DNA of 64,000 bases from Rhynchopus sp. YZ270_cl-10 (GCA_964035575.1 OZ037847.1:1386001-1450000); one strand, 5' to 3'. Shown: positions 48,304 through 59,184, counted from the stretch's first letter. Numbers and translations are program-made. Notes: a model not told the origin generated them from the letters alone.

Positions 48304-49977
48304 ATGATGATATGCGAAACTCCAGACGACTTAGAGCATTCTCACTTATTAGATAAATCTCCAGAAATCCTAGAACTGGATGCATTGATAACAACAGAAT
48401 ACAAGACAATTTGGGGAGCAAATGGATCAGAAAACGTTCTAGCCGCACAGTCCGCAAAGCGGAACTCCGTAAAGATCCTTGAACCCGAGGTGGACAAGCT
48501 ATTGGAGGAGGCCCTCTCAAACTCCGCACATCACAAGGCTAAGTCCCGCCCTGACAATGTCGAACCCAAGCCGAAACTCTCCAAACCGGTTCGCAAGCAT
48601 GCCGACCTCCCCTTCCACCTGGTTCACACCAAAGACTCCGAACGCTCACTCAGACAAGGAATTGAGGCCTCTGAGGAAAAATTTCGGGCATCTCTTTTTG
48701 CTAGCCTCCTTGAGTCCAATGAAAGCACCTTAAAAGGGTGCTGGGCGGAGTTGATTATGACGGAGAAGAGGGCGAGGCTGCAGTTGGAGGACGTTGTGTT
48801 GAAGGAGTGGCATGTGTTACTGCAGATCCGTGATGAGTGTGAGAGGGGTGGTGATGTGCAGACGATTACTGCAAAGGCGGCGAATGAAACCTCACAGAGC
48901 GAGAGGGAGGAGGCACTGCAGAATACGGTGGCAATTTTACGCAGTAAAAACGAAGTGTTGGAACAGAAGCTGAAGCATATCGACACCGCAGAGAACGTAG
49001 CCTTGCAGGGAAAGCTGCGGCTTGCAGAAGCAACAATCGCAGAACTGCGTGCAGAGATCCGCTCACTCCACCTTATCAGCACGTCTTCAAAAAACAGTCT
49101 CGCAAACCTTCGACGCAAAGAAACCGACAACCTCCTTGCTATCCGCAACAACAAACCCGCCACCCCACGTCTCCACCTCGGTGCTCTTACCAATACTCCA
49201 AACGACGCCTATTTGGAGGAGCAGCTCAAAAACGAAACCGAATCGCGTCAAAACCGCGAGCTCGCCAAATCGCTTTCCATGCGGAGCAAAGAGAAGAGCA
49301 CGGCAATACCCCCTTTAGACATGAAGCCTCTCACCCCTGGGCGGTCTCCTCCGGAAGGCGATACTGACCTTTCAGAGCAGCTTACTCAAGAACATCGGTC
49401 CAGATCCAATAAACAGATGGCAAAGAATGCGAGCATGCGGCTTGCTCCCATTGGGGTAAAGCCGGTTGTTCCTCCGATACTAGGTACGAACCCGGTGCCA
49501 GCTCCGGCTCCTTTGGCAGATTTGGACAATCATTCAATTAATTCGTACACAACGTTTGATACGGAGAGTGAAGATGGGGTGGTGTGTTCTCCGTTGGCGA
49601 ACAGCCAGTCTCCGTTGGTGGGGCGGCCGATGGTGAGTATATTGAATTTGCGGAGTATGCGTGATGAGGATGTGGATTTGGAAGAACAGATTGGGATGGA
49701 GCATCGGTCGCGGAGTAATAGGCAGCTGGCGAAGCATGCCTCTGTGCACCATGCGAGTAAGCACCTTGAAAGCAGCCACAACCTTACCCCACGTCTGCCC
49801 CTCCACGAAATAGACACCTTCGCGGAGGACGAAGACAAAGGCACCCAGCTTGCGATGGAAGAACGCTCCCGCAGCAACCGTTCCTTCGCAAAACGGCAGT
49901 CGCTCTCCACAGGAAACCTCTCCCCGGTCTCCTCAATGAATCATGGACACTGTCCAGTGTCGCCGCGTGGACGATGA
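48304..49977 (+). CDS. Coiled-coil protein with four RSRSN repeats
   Basis: 557 residues, single exon, ATG following CTCCTCAG. The first 290 residues are helical and charged, with a coiled coil at about 205-270 (heptad-like LQNTVAILRSKNEVLEQKLK). From about residue 303, a motif recurs four times in Pro-rich disordered sequence: ESRQNRELAKSLSM (~311), HRSRSNKQMAKNASM (~363), HRSRSNRQLAKHASV (~466) and ERSRSNRSFAKRQSL (~518). Each is preceded by an acidic helix (LEEQL, LSEQL, LEEQI, GTQLA). The shared form E-x-RSRSNxxxAKxxS looks like a docking or phosphorylation motif with basic residues before Ser. No known family. Confidence 0.75.
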   Translation: MMICETPDDLEHSHLLDKSPEILELDALITTEYKTIWGANGSENVLAAQSAKRNSVKILEPEVDKLLEEALSNSAHHKAKSRPDNVEPKPKLSKPVRKHADLPFHLVHTKDSERSLRQGIEASEEKFRASLFASLLESNESTLKGCWAELIMTEKRARLQLEDVVLKEWHVLLQIRDECERGGDVQTITAKAANETSQSEREEALQNTVAILRSKNEVLEQKLKHIDTAENVALQGKLRLAEATIAELRAEIRSLHLISTSSKNSLANLRRKETDNLLAIRNNKPATPRLHLGALTNTPNDAYLEEQLKNETESRQNRELAKSLSMRSKEKSTAIPPLDMKPLTPGRSPPEGDTDLSEQLTQEHRSRSNKQMAKNASMRLAPIGVKPVVPPILGTNPVPAPAPLADLDNHSINSYTTFDTESEDGVVCSPLANSQSPLVGRPMVSILNLRSMRDEDVDLEEQIGMEHRSRSNRQLAKHASVHHASKHLESSHNLTPRLPLHEIDTFAEDEDKGTQLAMEERSRSNRSFAKRQSLSTGNLSPVSSMNHGHCPVSPRGR

Positions 49978-50116
49978 AAAAGGGGGTTTTTTTTGTCTCA
50001 ATTTGTTTTACCAAACAAATTTGAAAGTATTGGCATTACACCAAAGGATGAGGGGGGGTTTTTTATGTTTTAAAATTGATTTATTTACCACCATTTCAGG
50101 GTAGAAAAAAAATAGG

Positions 50117-51006
50117 ATGAAAACTGTTTTGGTAGTGGCGGTGCTGCATGTGGTGGTGGCGGCGATGATAACGAGTTGTCCGTGGGCGTTGCGGGCGGTG
50201 ATGGAGAAGAGTCGGGTGGATGACGACCTGGCGGAGCATTGCTACACACCTTCGAAAGGGATGGAGGCGTGGGGGGAGTGCAAGAGCACGGGGAAGTCGG
50301 AGTTTCCGGCTATGGATGACTTCCCAACAGGGGGCCACCAGGTGCTCTCGGACGGCTACGGCGCAGACCCAGAAATCCTGAACGACAACAAAAAGCTTCT
50401 CGACCTCCTCAACTCTGCGGCAGAGTGCTGTGGGTCCTCCGTCATGTCGCACACAGACCACCACTTTGAGCCGCAAGGTGCAACCCTCCTTGGCCTGCTC
50501 TCCACAAGCCACTATGCGGTCCATACGGTATGTTTTAAACACGAGAACGAGACAGAATACATTGAGCAAGGTGTCGCTTCATTGTCTGAGACACTGAGTG
50601 ATCAATTTTTTGGGAGGGAGGGAGGGGTTTTGTATTGGGAGAACAACAACACAATATTGAACGACAGTGGCCGGAGCGAAATGCATTCACCCTGGATGTC
50701 TACTTCTGCACACCTGAGGCGCGTGCGCAGGTCATGCGGTTTGCGGAGATCGTCTGCGAGGCTGTCAAGGTATGGAGGGAGAATTGGGTATTGTCTTTTA
50801 GGAAATGCAATTCTATTTGCTCAAAAAAAAAATCGTGGCTGCTATCTGGTGATACTCTATAATCAAACAAAAAAAATTATGAGGAAACCCTCACAAAATG
50901 TACACCGCTTTGTATACAATGGGACCATGAAGCATCACCATCTATCGTTTAAACAATACAGGCCGAAAAATGTTGCTACCGAGTTGTCCGGAGGCCTTTG
51001 GTGTGA
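50117..51006 (+). CDS. speD: Bacterial-type S-adenosylmethionine decarboxylase with signal peptide
   Basis: Three exons (50117-50527, 50668-50769, 50962-51006), phase 0 throughout, give about 185 residues. SpeD makes decarboxylated AdoMet for spermidine synthesis and self-cleaves to form a pyruvoyl group. The match runs from GHQVLSDGYGADPEIL through HFEPQGATLLGLLSTSH to HTWPERNAFTLDVYFC. In the Thermotoga enzyme the key residues are Ser63, His68 and Cys83; here Ser131, His136 and Cys151 keep that exact spacing, while Glu62 is Thr130. An intron splits the motif between HT and WPE. Residues 1-22 (MKTVLVVAVLHVVVAAMITS) are a strong signal peptide or anchor, very odd for a cytosolic enzyme. The last exon adds AEKCCYRVVRRPLV. 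TTTCAG ends 17 nt before the ATG. Confidence 0.85.
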
Positions 51007-51729
51007 TAGAGTTGCAGCGGGATACAAAACTAAGCAACACAAATAAAAGCACGACAGCGAAGATCGTGCCCTGCCACCTTTTGGTGAACGTGTTGTTTTG
51101 AAGGCAGGTTGTGGGCAGTTCCCTCGAGCGGCGTTGCACAGAACGTTGCTGGAAAATCTCATTTAGAGTGGGTAACGTTCTTCGGAAGCGGAAATTGCCC
51201 TACTCCTGTGCCTATCTACTGCACCCCTTCACCCAAAGAGATCTGCCATTCGTTTTCCTGCTCTTTTCTCTCGGCAGTTTACGTTTATTCAAATTTATCG
51301 AATAAAAGTTATTTTGGGAGTCCCCCTTTACTATCCCGTTTTTTTTCCCCGATTGTGATCAGGGTGATAAGATTAGGTTCACCTTCTCTAATTTTTTTTT
51401 CTCTTTTTTTTCCTCCCGCTGTTGCGGCCCCCTAGCTAGAGAGGCACTCTCGATCAAGGTGACTGACTTTTTATTTTCTCTCATTTTTCACGAATCCTTG
51501 ACACACACTGTGCCACTCTACGTCCTATCCCATCTCCACTTTTTTTTTTAGACTTTTTTCAAATTGAACCTCCCCTCACTCTCTTTTTCACCTTCCCCAG
51601 CACCCCCTTTTGGTGACCATCCTATCGTGCCTGAAATTGTAGAAATTAATTTCTATTTTATCAAAATAATCCTCAAAAATCCCTTCTCAACACTGCATCC
51701 CCCATCTCTCCAGGGGGTATATTGTGACC
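51007..51729. other. Intergenic stretch, pyrimidine-rich end
   Basis: One family A copy (51363-51383) and a GCACGA/TCGTGC hairpin at about 51048-51069. TCTCCAG ends at 51713, 16 nt before the next ATG. No gene. Confidence 0.45.
51363..51383 (+). repeat. Family A hairpin, compact and fully paired outer stem
   Basis: GGTGA/TCACC, a Watson-Crick version of the usual GGTGA/TCATC, with TAA/TTA inside. Confidence 0.6.
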
Positions 51730-54623
51730 ATGCCTGTCACAGCCCTTTCATCGAATGCGCACCCTGCAACTCACAAGGGGGTGTTGAGCAGATATATCGG
51801 GAGTTTCGAGGAGCACGGCCGGAGCAAGCCGCTTGCGTTATTTGAGGCCCGGGTGGTGTATGGCGCGAACCTGGCGGAGATGCTGGGGACCCCCGAGATG
51901 GAGGTTCTGGTCATGGCAACCAAACAGAGTCTGACCATAGCACAGCCTGACGGTGTGGTGTCACACTATATGCGACTCTCAGAGATTGACTCTATTGTGG
52001 TTAAAGATGATTTAATACTTTGCCGAGGCTGTCCACGTGTTGCTAGAGGAGAGGACGTTCTTTTAAAACTCCCTTCTGAAGATATTGAGGACCTGATAGA
52101 CCTTCTTCGTACGAATAAGCAGGGTACCTTCCGTTTGCCGCTTCCGGTGGTTCATACGCAGCGCCCTGTGGAGACGATTGCTTCGTTTGCTTCGCCGTGT
52201 ATGTTGGAGGTGTTGTTGTGGGAGCTGCCAAAGCGAGAAGATGGGAGGGTGGACGTCCGTCCCGAATCGCCTAAACAGGCAAAGGCGTTGCTGTCATTGC
52301 ATAATCTGCGGAGGGAGCTGAGCGACGCAGAAGGGGGCCTGCGGGGAGGGGTGGAGGCCGTGGTGGCAAGGAGAGTGGTGGCGCTGCCGTCTCCACCAAG
52401 GCAGGTGTCGTTGTGTTCGATTGACAGTGGGTTGGAGCCGTTTTTTGCACCGCTTCACCCAATCTTTGTTCGCGTCGTGACCCACCTCTGCAGCAAAACC
52501 GAGGCAACAATAGCAGAGCGTGTCATCGCCGTCTGCCGTGACACCATTCTCCTTTGCGACACCTCCGCTATCGTCTGCCGCATGCTCCGTTACGAAGAAA
52601 TCGCTGCCGTCCAGATCAGGCAAAAGCCCGACGGTGCAAAGGAAGACATACTCATTGTCCGCGCCATCGAAGGAACCGGGGAAGCCCCTCTGGCCCTTCT
52701 TCTGACAGACGACAAACGCAACATCCACCGTGGTGGCTACTCTCTTATCAACGCCATAGAGCGCGCTGCGATGGACGCAAAATGTGACATCCACTTTATC
52801 CGTGGGGGCGATCATGACGCAACAATGTCGCTCACTGATGTGGCCGAATCCGCAGAAATCCCAGAAGAATTGGTGACCCGCGTCTGCGGGAGTGTTGACA
52901 ACGTGACTGAACGGGACCTCTACGATTTTGCAGAAGAAATCAACGAAAATGCGTCCGACCGCTGTGTCTCTGTTGCCCGCAACCTTCTTGAAACGCTGGC
53001 AAAGGCGAAGCCAGCGAAGGCCGTTTCGTTCTCAGACACACACACCGGGGACAACGCTCTGCGGCTCCAGAACCAGGTCCTCGCCGAGGAGGTAGCCTCT
53101 CTGAAACGCGAGCTGGATGCTATGTCCTACAAAATGAGTGAAACGAATGTCCAGAAGTACGTCAGCTCTGTGCAGGCAGACTGCTCTGTTTGCGAGACGC
53201 GACGTGGCGACATTGAAGCACTCAACGAACAACTCTACGAAGCGCGCAACAGTCTTTCCTCCGAACGCCGTGAGAAGGAACGCCTCGAGGACGAGCTGAA
53301 CCACGCTCAAGCGCAGGCCCGGACCACACGCATCTTCCCCACAGCATGCGCCGTCCCTGCCGACACCGACACACCACCAGCCACACCTCCACAACGCCCA
53401 ATGTTCGCACTCTCACCCCACCCGGTCAACCCACGCGAAGAGAACGTCATCGTCACCACCGCCGCCACCTCCAAGCTCAGCTGCGACTCCTTCGGAAGCG
53501 AGGACGGCGCCTCCCGCCGCTCCTCCCTCTCCCTGGTCAAGGTCGACACAATCTTCTCCCGCCTCGACCTCCGCCCCGCCTCCCCTTCTCCATCCGACTC
53601 CGAAGACGACCTTCTCGCAACCAAAGCACCACAACGCAGAGAACCCCCTACCGCACGTCTAGCCAACCTCAAACGCACCCCCAGCCCTGACCGCGACCGT
53701 CCCGATGCCATGATGCACACCCTCAGCTTCAAAACCCTCGACGCTTTAGCGACACCCGAGGCCAGCTCCCGCTCCGTGGAGGTAGGGAGCTGTGCGAAGG
53801 CGTTGGGAGAGAGTCTTGCCCCTAAGGAAAAGGAAGGCGAAGGGCGCAACGGTCTGCAGGAGATGCTTCAACGTTCGAGGGACAGACGCGCGCAGAGAGG
53901 CGGTGGGGAGGCAGAGGCGGCACAGTCTTTGTCTTTGCAGGCAATTCTTGAGCGGTCGCGCCTAAGACAATCCAAGCACGACGAAGAGCTAGAGGACGCG
54001 ACAGCACCGCCGCAGGCAAGCAGCTCACCTAAGGGCTACTCTGCAACACCCCCCGCAAGCGCACGCCCCACAACAGACGACAGCAGACCCCTCGGCCAAG
54101 ACGTCGTCGAGCTGCAGTCCGCCCTCCAAGACTATGTCTGCACAGTCGACCTTAGCCCCAACTCCTACGGTGCAGAGGAGTCTCCAGAAAAGACCACAAC
54201 AACAAGCGACGACACAACAGACCCCTTTGCAGAAGAGCTAGCCTTCTGTGGGTTGACGGCAGAAGAGCAGCTGTCGCTCAAAGGGTTGGGAATATGCAAT
54301 AGGTATGAGGCAAACCCGTTTTCGGTAGTGTATCAGATGTCAATAAAAATGGATGTATAATTGTATGGTTGGGGGGGTCCACCCCTCTGTGGTGTAAAGG
54401 TACATTGTGATGAGAGGGTTGTTGTGTTGTTGTGTTTCTTGAAGAGAGGGTTTATATTGTTTGTCTTATTTGAAACCACTATCTACACAGCCGCCACCTG
54501 GAGTACATAACGCTCGCGGAGCTGTACGAAGTGCTCAGCAAGGAAATGACCGAGAGGCTCCTGAAGCAGTTCAACCTCGTCGCACCAAGCTGCCCCGACC
54601 ATTTTGTGATGAAGGTTGAATAG
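51730..54623 (+). CDS. Coiled-coil protein with two PH-like domains
   Basis: Exons 51730-54302 and 54491-54623 are joined over a 188-nt GTATGA...CACAG intron in phase 2, giving about 901 residues. I start at the ATG at 51730. Two N-terminal units look PH-like: about 55-105 (LVMATKQSLTIAQPDGVVSH, then RLSEIDSIVV) and about 250-340 (ERVIAVCRDTILLCDTSAIV, then EIAAVQIRQ). A coiled coil follows (about 435-520), with a CSVC pair inside it, then a long Ser/Pro-rich acidic region and short helices (GLQEMLQRSRDRRAQR, LQAILERSRLRQSK, which resemble each other). The last exon adds a helical end (LEYITLAELYEVLSKEMTER). PH-like plus coiled-coil proteins of this shape are common in kinetoplastid cytoskeletons; no specific role can be given. 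The intron contains a family D repeat. Confidence 0.75.
54349..54418 (+). repeat. Family D copy, intronic
   Basis: ATGGATGTATAATTGTATGG, GGGGGGTCCACCCC, then GATGAGAGGG, inside the intron 54303-54490. Confidence 0.6.
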
Positions 54624-56202
54624 AAGTCATTCGATTTCCCCCCCCCTCCCCTTGAAACTGTTTCCCAAACTAAAATGCTTTTTTTTTCCGGCAAAAAATA
54701 TAGCCAATGCAGAGAGAACCATTTTTTTTGGTTTTTCAACACTTTTTTTCATTAACCTCCCCTTGAAACTGTTTGTTTGTTTCTTCCCTACCCTTTGTAA
54801 GTTGTTTTCTTTTAGAATTTTGATTTTGTTTTTTTTTTCTTTCGTTTATCCCCTTTCCCCCCACCAATTGTCAATACTTCGAAACCTTCCACCTTCTACG
54901 TGATCATTGCTGTGTGAAAAAGATGCAGTGTTACCCTCACGGTGTTCATCTTTCATGTGTTTTTATGTGCGCAACTCTGCTGAGGTTTAGGCAGGTGCGC
55001 TTTAAGAAAGCGACTTTTCTTTGTAGGTAAAAAATATAGCTAGTTGTTGTCTCTTTTCCGTTGATTCTTTTGCTGAAGGTGATATTTCAAAGTTTTCTGA
55101 TTTATTTTATCTTCTATTCAGTAGAATAGTTAGTATATGAAACAATGATTTATCATCCTAGCGTAATGTGAAAAATAAAGTATTGCGTGTCGAACGAAAC
55201 AAGGTTTCGCACGCTGTCTTTCCTTCAGGAAAAATATATGACATCAAAGGGCCCTACTCGGGGGGTAATTTCTTTTGTAGGCCGCAGGATATTGTGCTTT
55301 CATCCGGATGGCTGGCACCGTATGTGGGTCGGAGTGTTGGCCCCTGCATCAATAACTACAGTTTTTTTTTATGGATGTTGCACTTGGCATGTCCATCCTT
55401 CGAATTTGTTCTTTCTTTAAAAGGTGAGTCAGCAGTCAGTATGAAAGGCTTGGGCTCATCTGTTAGCAACTTTTCTTTCTTTTGTATTTTAGTATTCCCT
55501 CCCCAAAGAAGGAATGGAAAAAAAAAAAAATGGTTTTCTTCCCGAATTATTCCCCTAGAACCCACCCCACCCTGTTGTTGTGTTGTTTCTTTATTTTTGA
55601 AACCCCTATCACAGCAAATGATTAGATCCAAAATGATATTATATTTATACGCATTTGCTGTGTGTGTGTGTGTGTTTGATAACTAATAGGGGTAATTCTT
55701 GCGCAGAATATGGCTTCATGTGTGTGTGGATGTGATGCATATTTAAAGTTTTCAAACGTTCTTTCATTTTGTGGATAATGTAAGAATATGAGTGAAATCT
55801 GTCATTTTTTCCCTTTCTTAAAACAACGTCAACGATATTCACGGAATGCATCTACAGAGAAGGATTTATTTTTGCTATTCCAAGGGGTTTTTTTAAAACA
55901 TAACCACTTCTCCCCTCTTTTTTTTTAGACCGTTTTTTTTTTCTGAATTTTTTATTGCACAAAAAAAAGGCCGTTTTTTTCTTCCTCTCATATCCCTCTT
56001 CCTCCCCCTTCTCCACCCACCCCATCCACTTTCAGATCTGTTCTGCAATCCCAAAGAGCGTCTCAAACCTTTCATTCCCCCACTTCCCCGTCCCCTTCCC
56101 CACACCTCCACTCTTACACAAATCTACGTGAAACTCATATCTCTTCTCTTAATCTTTTAACAACGATTTTTTTTGGATTCCAACCCTTTTCATTTTTCTC
56201 CA
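54624..56202. other. 1.6-kb T-rich intergenic region
   Basis: One family A variant (55423-55460); CTCCCCTTGAAACTGTTT twice (54646-54663 and 54755-54772). Otherwise T/A-rich with no credible gene. A long C/T tract precedes the ATG at 56203, but no AG lies close to it. Confidence 0.45.
55423..55460 (+). repeat. Family A variant with longer loop
   Basis: GGTGAG/CTCATC outer stem (one G-U), an extended inner region, then GGCTTGGG. Confidence 0.5.
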
Positions 56203-59184
56203 ATGCCTGTTGTCGGAAGATGCCAAAAGGTGATATCATACCTTGATGAGGGGTACCACCATTTGCATGCAAACACCCACGCCTTATTGGAGGATGCAGA
56301 GGGTGCTGCGACGTGTCTACACTGCTGCGTTCGCTTTATGGGGATGGAAGGGACTGACAGTACCGAGGCTACGACTATGGGACGCTTTCTGCTGCATGCC
56401 TTGGAATCTGATGGGGTCGTATGCGAGATGACACGACGCAACTGTGCTGGAGACATGATGGCACTTCTTTTTAACTCCGTTCATGAGACTGACCGTGAGC
56501 TGGGAGGGCTAATGGAGGATTTGGCTGTATCCTTTGCATGTCGCAGTCCTTCTACAGCATGCACACCCGCATTTTTGAATGCTTTTTGGGCAATTTATGT
56601 GGAGTCTTCTCTTCGTCGAAGGGAGGCTTTAATTGGTGTTTTTGCTGCAGTGCTTTCAGAATTGCCTGAAATAGGTGAATTGCTATCTGTAGCAGGGCCT
56701 AAGCTGTTATGTGAGTTTAATGTTTTCCTCACAGACAGTAGTGCAACAGAAACGGCGAAGGCGGCGGTGCTGTATGTTTTCCTTAAGGTCGCCCATTCCG
56801 CGAATGTGGTAGATGTGTTTACGCATCTCGATGGGATTTTCCAGACAATCACAAAGGGGTTGTCTCAAACCGCGCCACAAAGTGTGTTTTGTATCAATGC
56901 GGTTGCGTTGCTCAATTCGGTGTGCGGGTTTCCGGAGATTGTGAGAATGTTGCCTTTGTGCACTGAAGGGGATGTGTCGTTGCCCAAGGCGGTGTCGAGG
57001 CTGTTGACGCAGAAGGTCCCGCATTTGCAGAAGGCGTTGGTAACGTTGCTGTGCACGTTGTGTAGAGAGCATGGGGGTGCAGGGCTGCTTGCGGAAACGT
57101 TGCTTCCGGAGTATTTATTAGAATGTCTTGATGCGGATGATCCAGATCTTATCATATCTGCCTGCGAATTGCTTGAAACATTGCATACAGAGGGAGGAGC
57201 TTGTGTCATAAAACTACGTCATGCGATAGATTCTGTGGTGCAAAGGCTGTTCCGTTTGCTTCCCTCCGGGCAGGATGCGGTGGTGGTGCCCGCAACGAAG
57301 CTGCTTTCCGTGTTGTTGGATGGGCTTGAACAGAAAGGGTTTGAGAGTGGAGGAGGGGTTGAGCTGCGGGGGGCGACCAAGGGGAATTTGGTGATGGTGG
57401 TGCAGCTTGTGGTGGTAGGGGAGGAAGGGGAGAGGGTGGCGGCTGGGAGGGTGGCGATGGGGGTGGCGGCAATGGGGAGTTGTGTGAGGCTGCGGTGTGT
57501 TGATTGTGCGGAGTTGATCCGGACAGCGTCGCGCGCTGTGATGGAGGAGGTGGAGGTGGTTGCCGCAGTGATCTCTCTCTTCGACGCTGCCTCCGAAAGC
57601 CTCCACACCCTCCACACCCTCGACTCCCCTGAAGTGCACACCGTCTACACCCACGCCCTCCACCTCGCGCGCCACCCCCACTCCGATCGCTCCATGATCT
57701 GCTCCCTGCTCTCCCTCTCCCACAATGTCCTCACCCCTTCCCTCCTACCCACCTTCGCTCCGTACCTCCTTTCCGTTCTTTTAACCCACACCTCAAATCT
57801 TCCTGAAATAGCAGCGCAAATCGCGGCACGGTGTCTTCAAAAATTAATGAGTGTCTCAGGGTCTTCTTCATGGGAAGAAGAAACAGTGTTAGAGGTGACG
57901 GTTGGAGGTGTGGTGAATGGGTTGGGAGGCGATGAAAAGAGTGTGGAGAGAGCGTGCGATGTGATTGCATTTGATTTCGAGCATTCGGAGGAGATAAACT
58001 TTAATCCTGCTGAAATATTGCGTATTGTCGCGCAAAGCCATGCGACACCTGAACACATTGTGAGGCTCTCTACTGTGGTTCACAAACGATGTGGTATTGT
58101 GCATGGGGAAGGTGATCGGCATTTCATACGAAACTGTTTGCGTTCGTTTGCATCCAATGAGGACACTCCGGCCCCTGCAGTGTTAACCTGGGCGGTGCGT
58201 TTATTTGGGATTGACGCAGATGTGCTCAGCATTGTGCTCAAGGTGCCTGCTACGAAGCCCTATCTCGATGCTATGGTCACAGCTACGTATGCGACGGCGG
58301 ATCTTACCTTGGCGCTGCTCCGTCACCAAGCCGATGCAGGGCTCACAGAGACGCAACGTCTTCGTCTGCTTCCGTGGTGTTTGGAATGTGTAGGGGCGTT
58401 AAAAGGGGCGGATGATGAAGTGTTGTACAGCGCGCTCAGTGTGTTGAAGGTTGTTGCTGATAGCGGCAGTACAATGGTTGTGAAAATCGTGCGCACATTG
58501 TTGGATTTGCTGCCGAAGCCGGAGAAGAGCGTGGAAATGCACAGCGCTGTGCGATCGCTTTGTGTATGGGCGGTGGCGCTGTTGGAACGTACGTTGCAAA
58601 GGGTCGTGGAGGGTGGGTCAGAACGGACGTTGTGTGAGCTTGCGGCACAATGCATTCATCTGCTTGATGTGTCGGGGGTGTGTGCCTGCGGGGGGGTGCC
58701 GCTGTGTCCGTCATTGTTGGCGTCTTGTTTCTCGCATATGACACTCCGTAAAAACGTGGTGACAACACACCTCTCTACCCGAGCGCCGCTGTTGAGGATG
58801 TTGGCGTTGTTGCTGGGCGGCGAAGGTGCGGGGCATGACGGCTGTCCCAGGGTCTGTTTTGTCTCGCTCACCGTGGGTCTGCACGGCTTCACCCGTGAGG
58901 AGAAGGAGAACGTCTTCGTTGCTGTGGCACGTCTTCTCGCAACAGATTCTCTTCTCAACCTGGATGCTTGTCTCTTCCTGCATGCAGCTCTGCAGTGCTG
59001 GGCAGTAGGCCCCGACAGTGTGCGCACAGCCATCCTGCATGCAACAGAAGCGCTGCCCAAGGCAATGCTCGCAACCCTCGCCACCCACCCCGCACTCCTC
59101 TGGATGAAGAGCTGTGGTGGTGAAGAAGTCGTCTCAAACCTAAACCAGCTTCTCCTAAAAATTGGGTCTCCATATTGTCCTTGA
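56203..59184 (+). CDS. Armadillo/HEAT-like helical repeat protein
   Basis: 993 residues, single exon, starting at the ATG in MPVVGRCQK. The whole length is made of regular hydrophobic helices with Leu/Ala/Val spacing, as in ARM/HEAT solenoids (e.g. LLPEYLLECLDADDPDLIIS, ACELLETLHTEGGACVI, LLALLLGG-type turns). There are no transmembrane, catalytic or zinc motifs, although Cys and His are frequent. A meiosis-type MEI1-like solenoid came to mind for the LLPEYLLECL segment, but I cannot support it. A scaffold or adaptor role is the usual one for such proteins. Confidence 0.7.
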   Translation: MPVVGRCQKVISYLDEGYHHLHANTHALLEDAEGAATCLHCCVRFMGMEGTDSTEATTMGRFLLHALESDGVVCEMTRRNCAGDMMALLFNSVHETDRELGGLMEDLAVSFACRSPSTACTPAFLNAFWAIYVESSLRRREALIGVFAAVLSELPEIGELLSVAGPKLLCEFNVFLTDSSATETAKAAVLYVFLKVAHSANVVDVFTHLDGIFQTITKGLSQTAPQSVFCINAVALLNSVCGFPEIVRMLPLCTEGDVSLPKAVSRLLTQKVPHLQKALVTLLCTLCREHGGAGLLAETLLPEYLLECLDADDPDLIISACELLETLHTEGGACVIKLRHAIDSVVQRLFRLLPSGQDAVVVPATKLLSVLLDGLEQKGFESGGGVELRGATKGNLVMVVQLVVVGEEGERVAAGRVAMGVAAMGSCVRLRCVDCAELIRTASRAVMEEVEVVAAVISLFDAASESLHTLHTLDSPEVHTVYTHALHLARHPHSDRSMICSLLSLSHNVLTPSLLPTFAPYLLSVLLTHTSNLPEIAAQIAARCLQKLMSVSGSSSWEEETVLEVTVGGVVNGLGGDEKSVERACDVIAFDFEHSEEINFNPAEILRIVAQSHATPEHIVRLSTVVHKRCGIVHGEGDRHFIRNCLRSFASNEDTPAPAVLTWAVRLFGIDADVLSIVLKVPATKPYLDAMVTATYATADLTLALLRHQADAGLTETQRLRLLPWCLECVGALKGADDEVLYSALSVLKVVADSGSTMVVKIVRTLLDLLPKPEKSVEMHSAVRSLCVWAVALLERTLQRVVEGGSERTLCELAAQCIHLLDVSGVCACGGVPLCPSLLASCFSHMTLRKNVVTTHLSTRAPLLRMLALLLGGEGAGHDGCPRVCFVSLTVGLHGFTREEKENVFVAVARLLATDSLLNLDACLFLHAALQCWAVGPDSVRTAILHATEALPKAMLATLATHPALLWMKSCGGEEVVSNLNQLLLKIGSPYCP

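Noticed and set aside
56700-57250. MEI1-like meiosis protein
   Set aside because: One segment (LLPEYLLECL) recalled it, but generic ARM/HEAT helices give such matches by chance.
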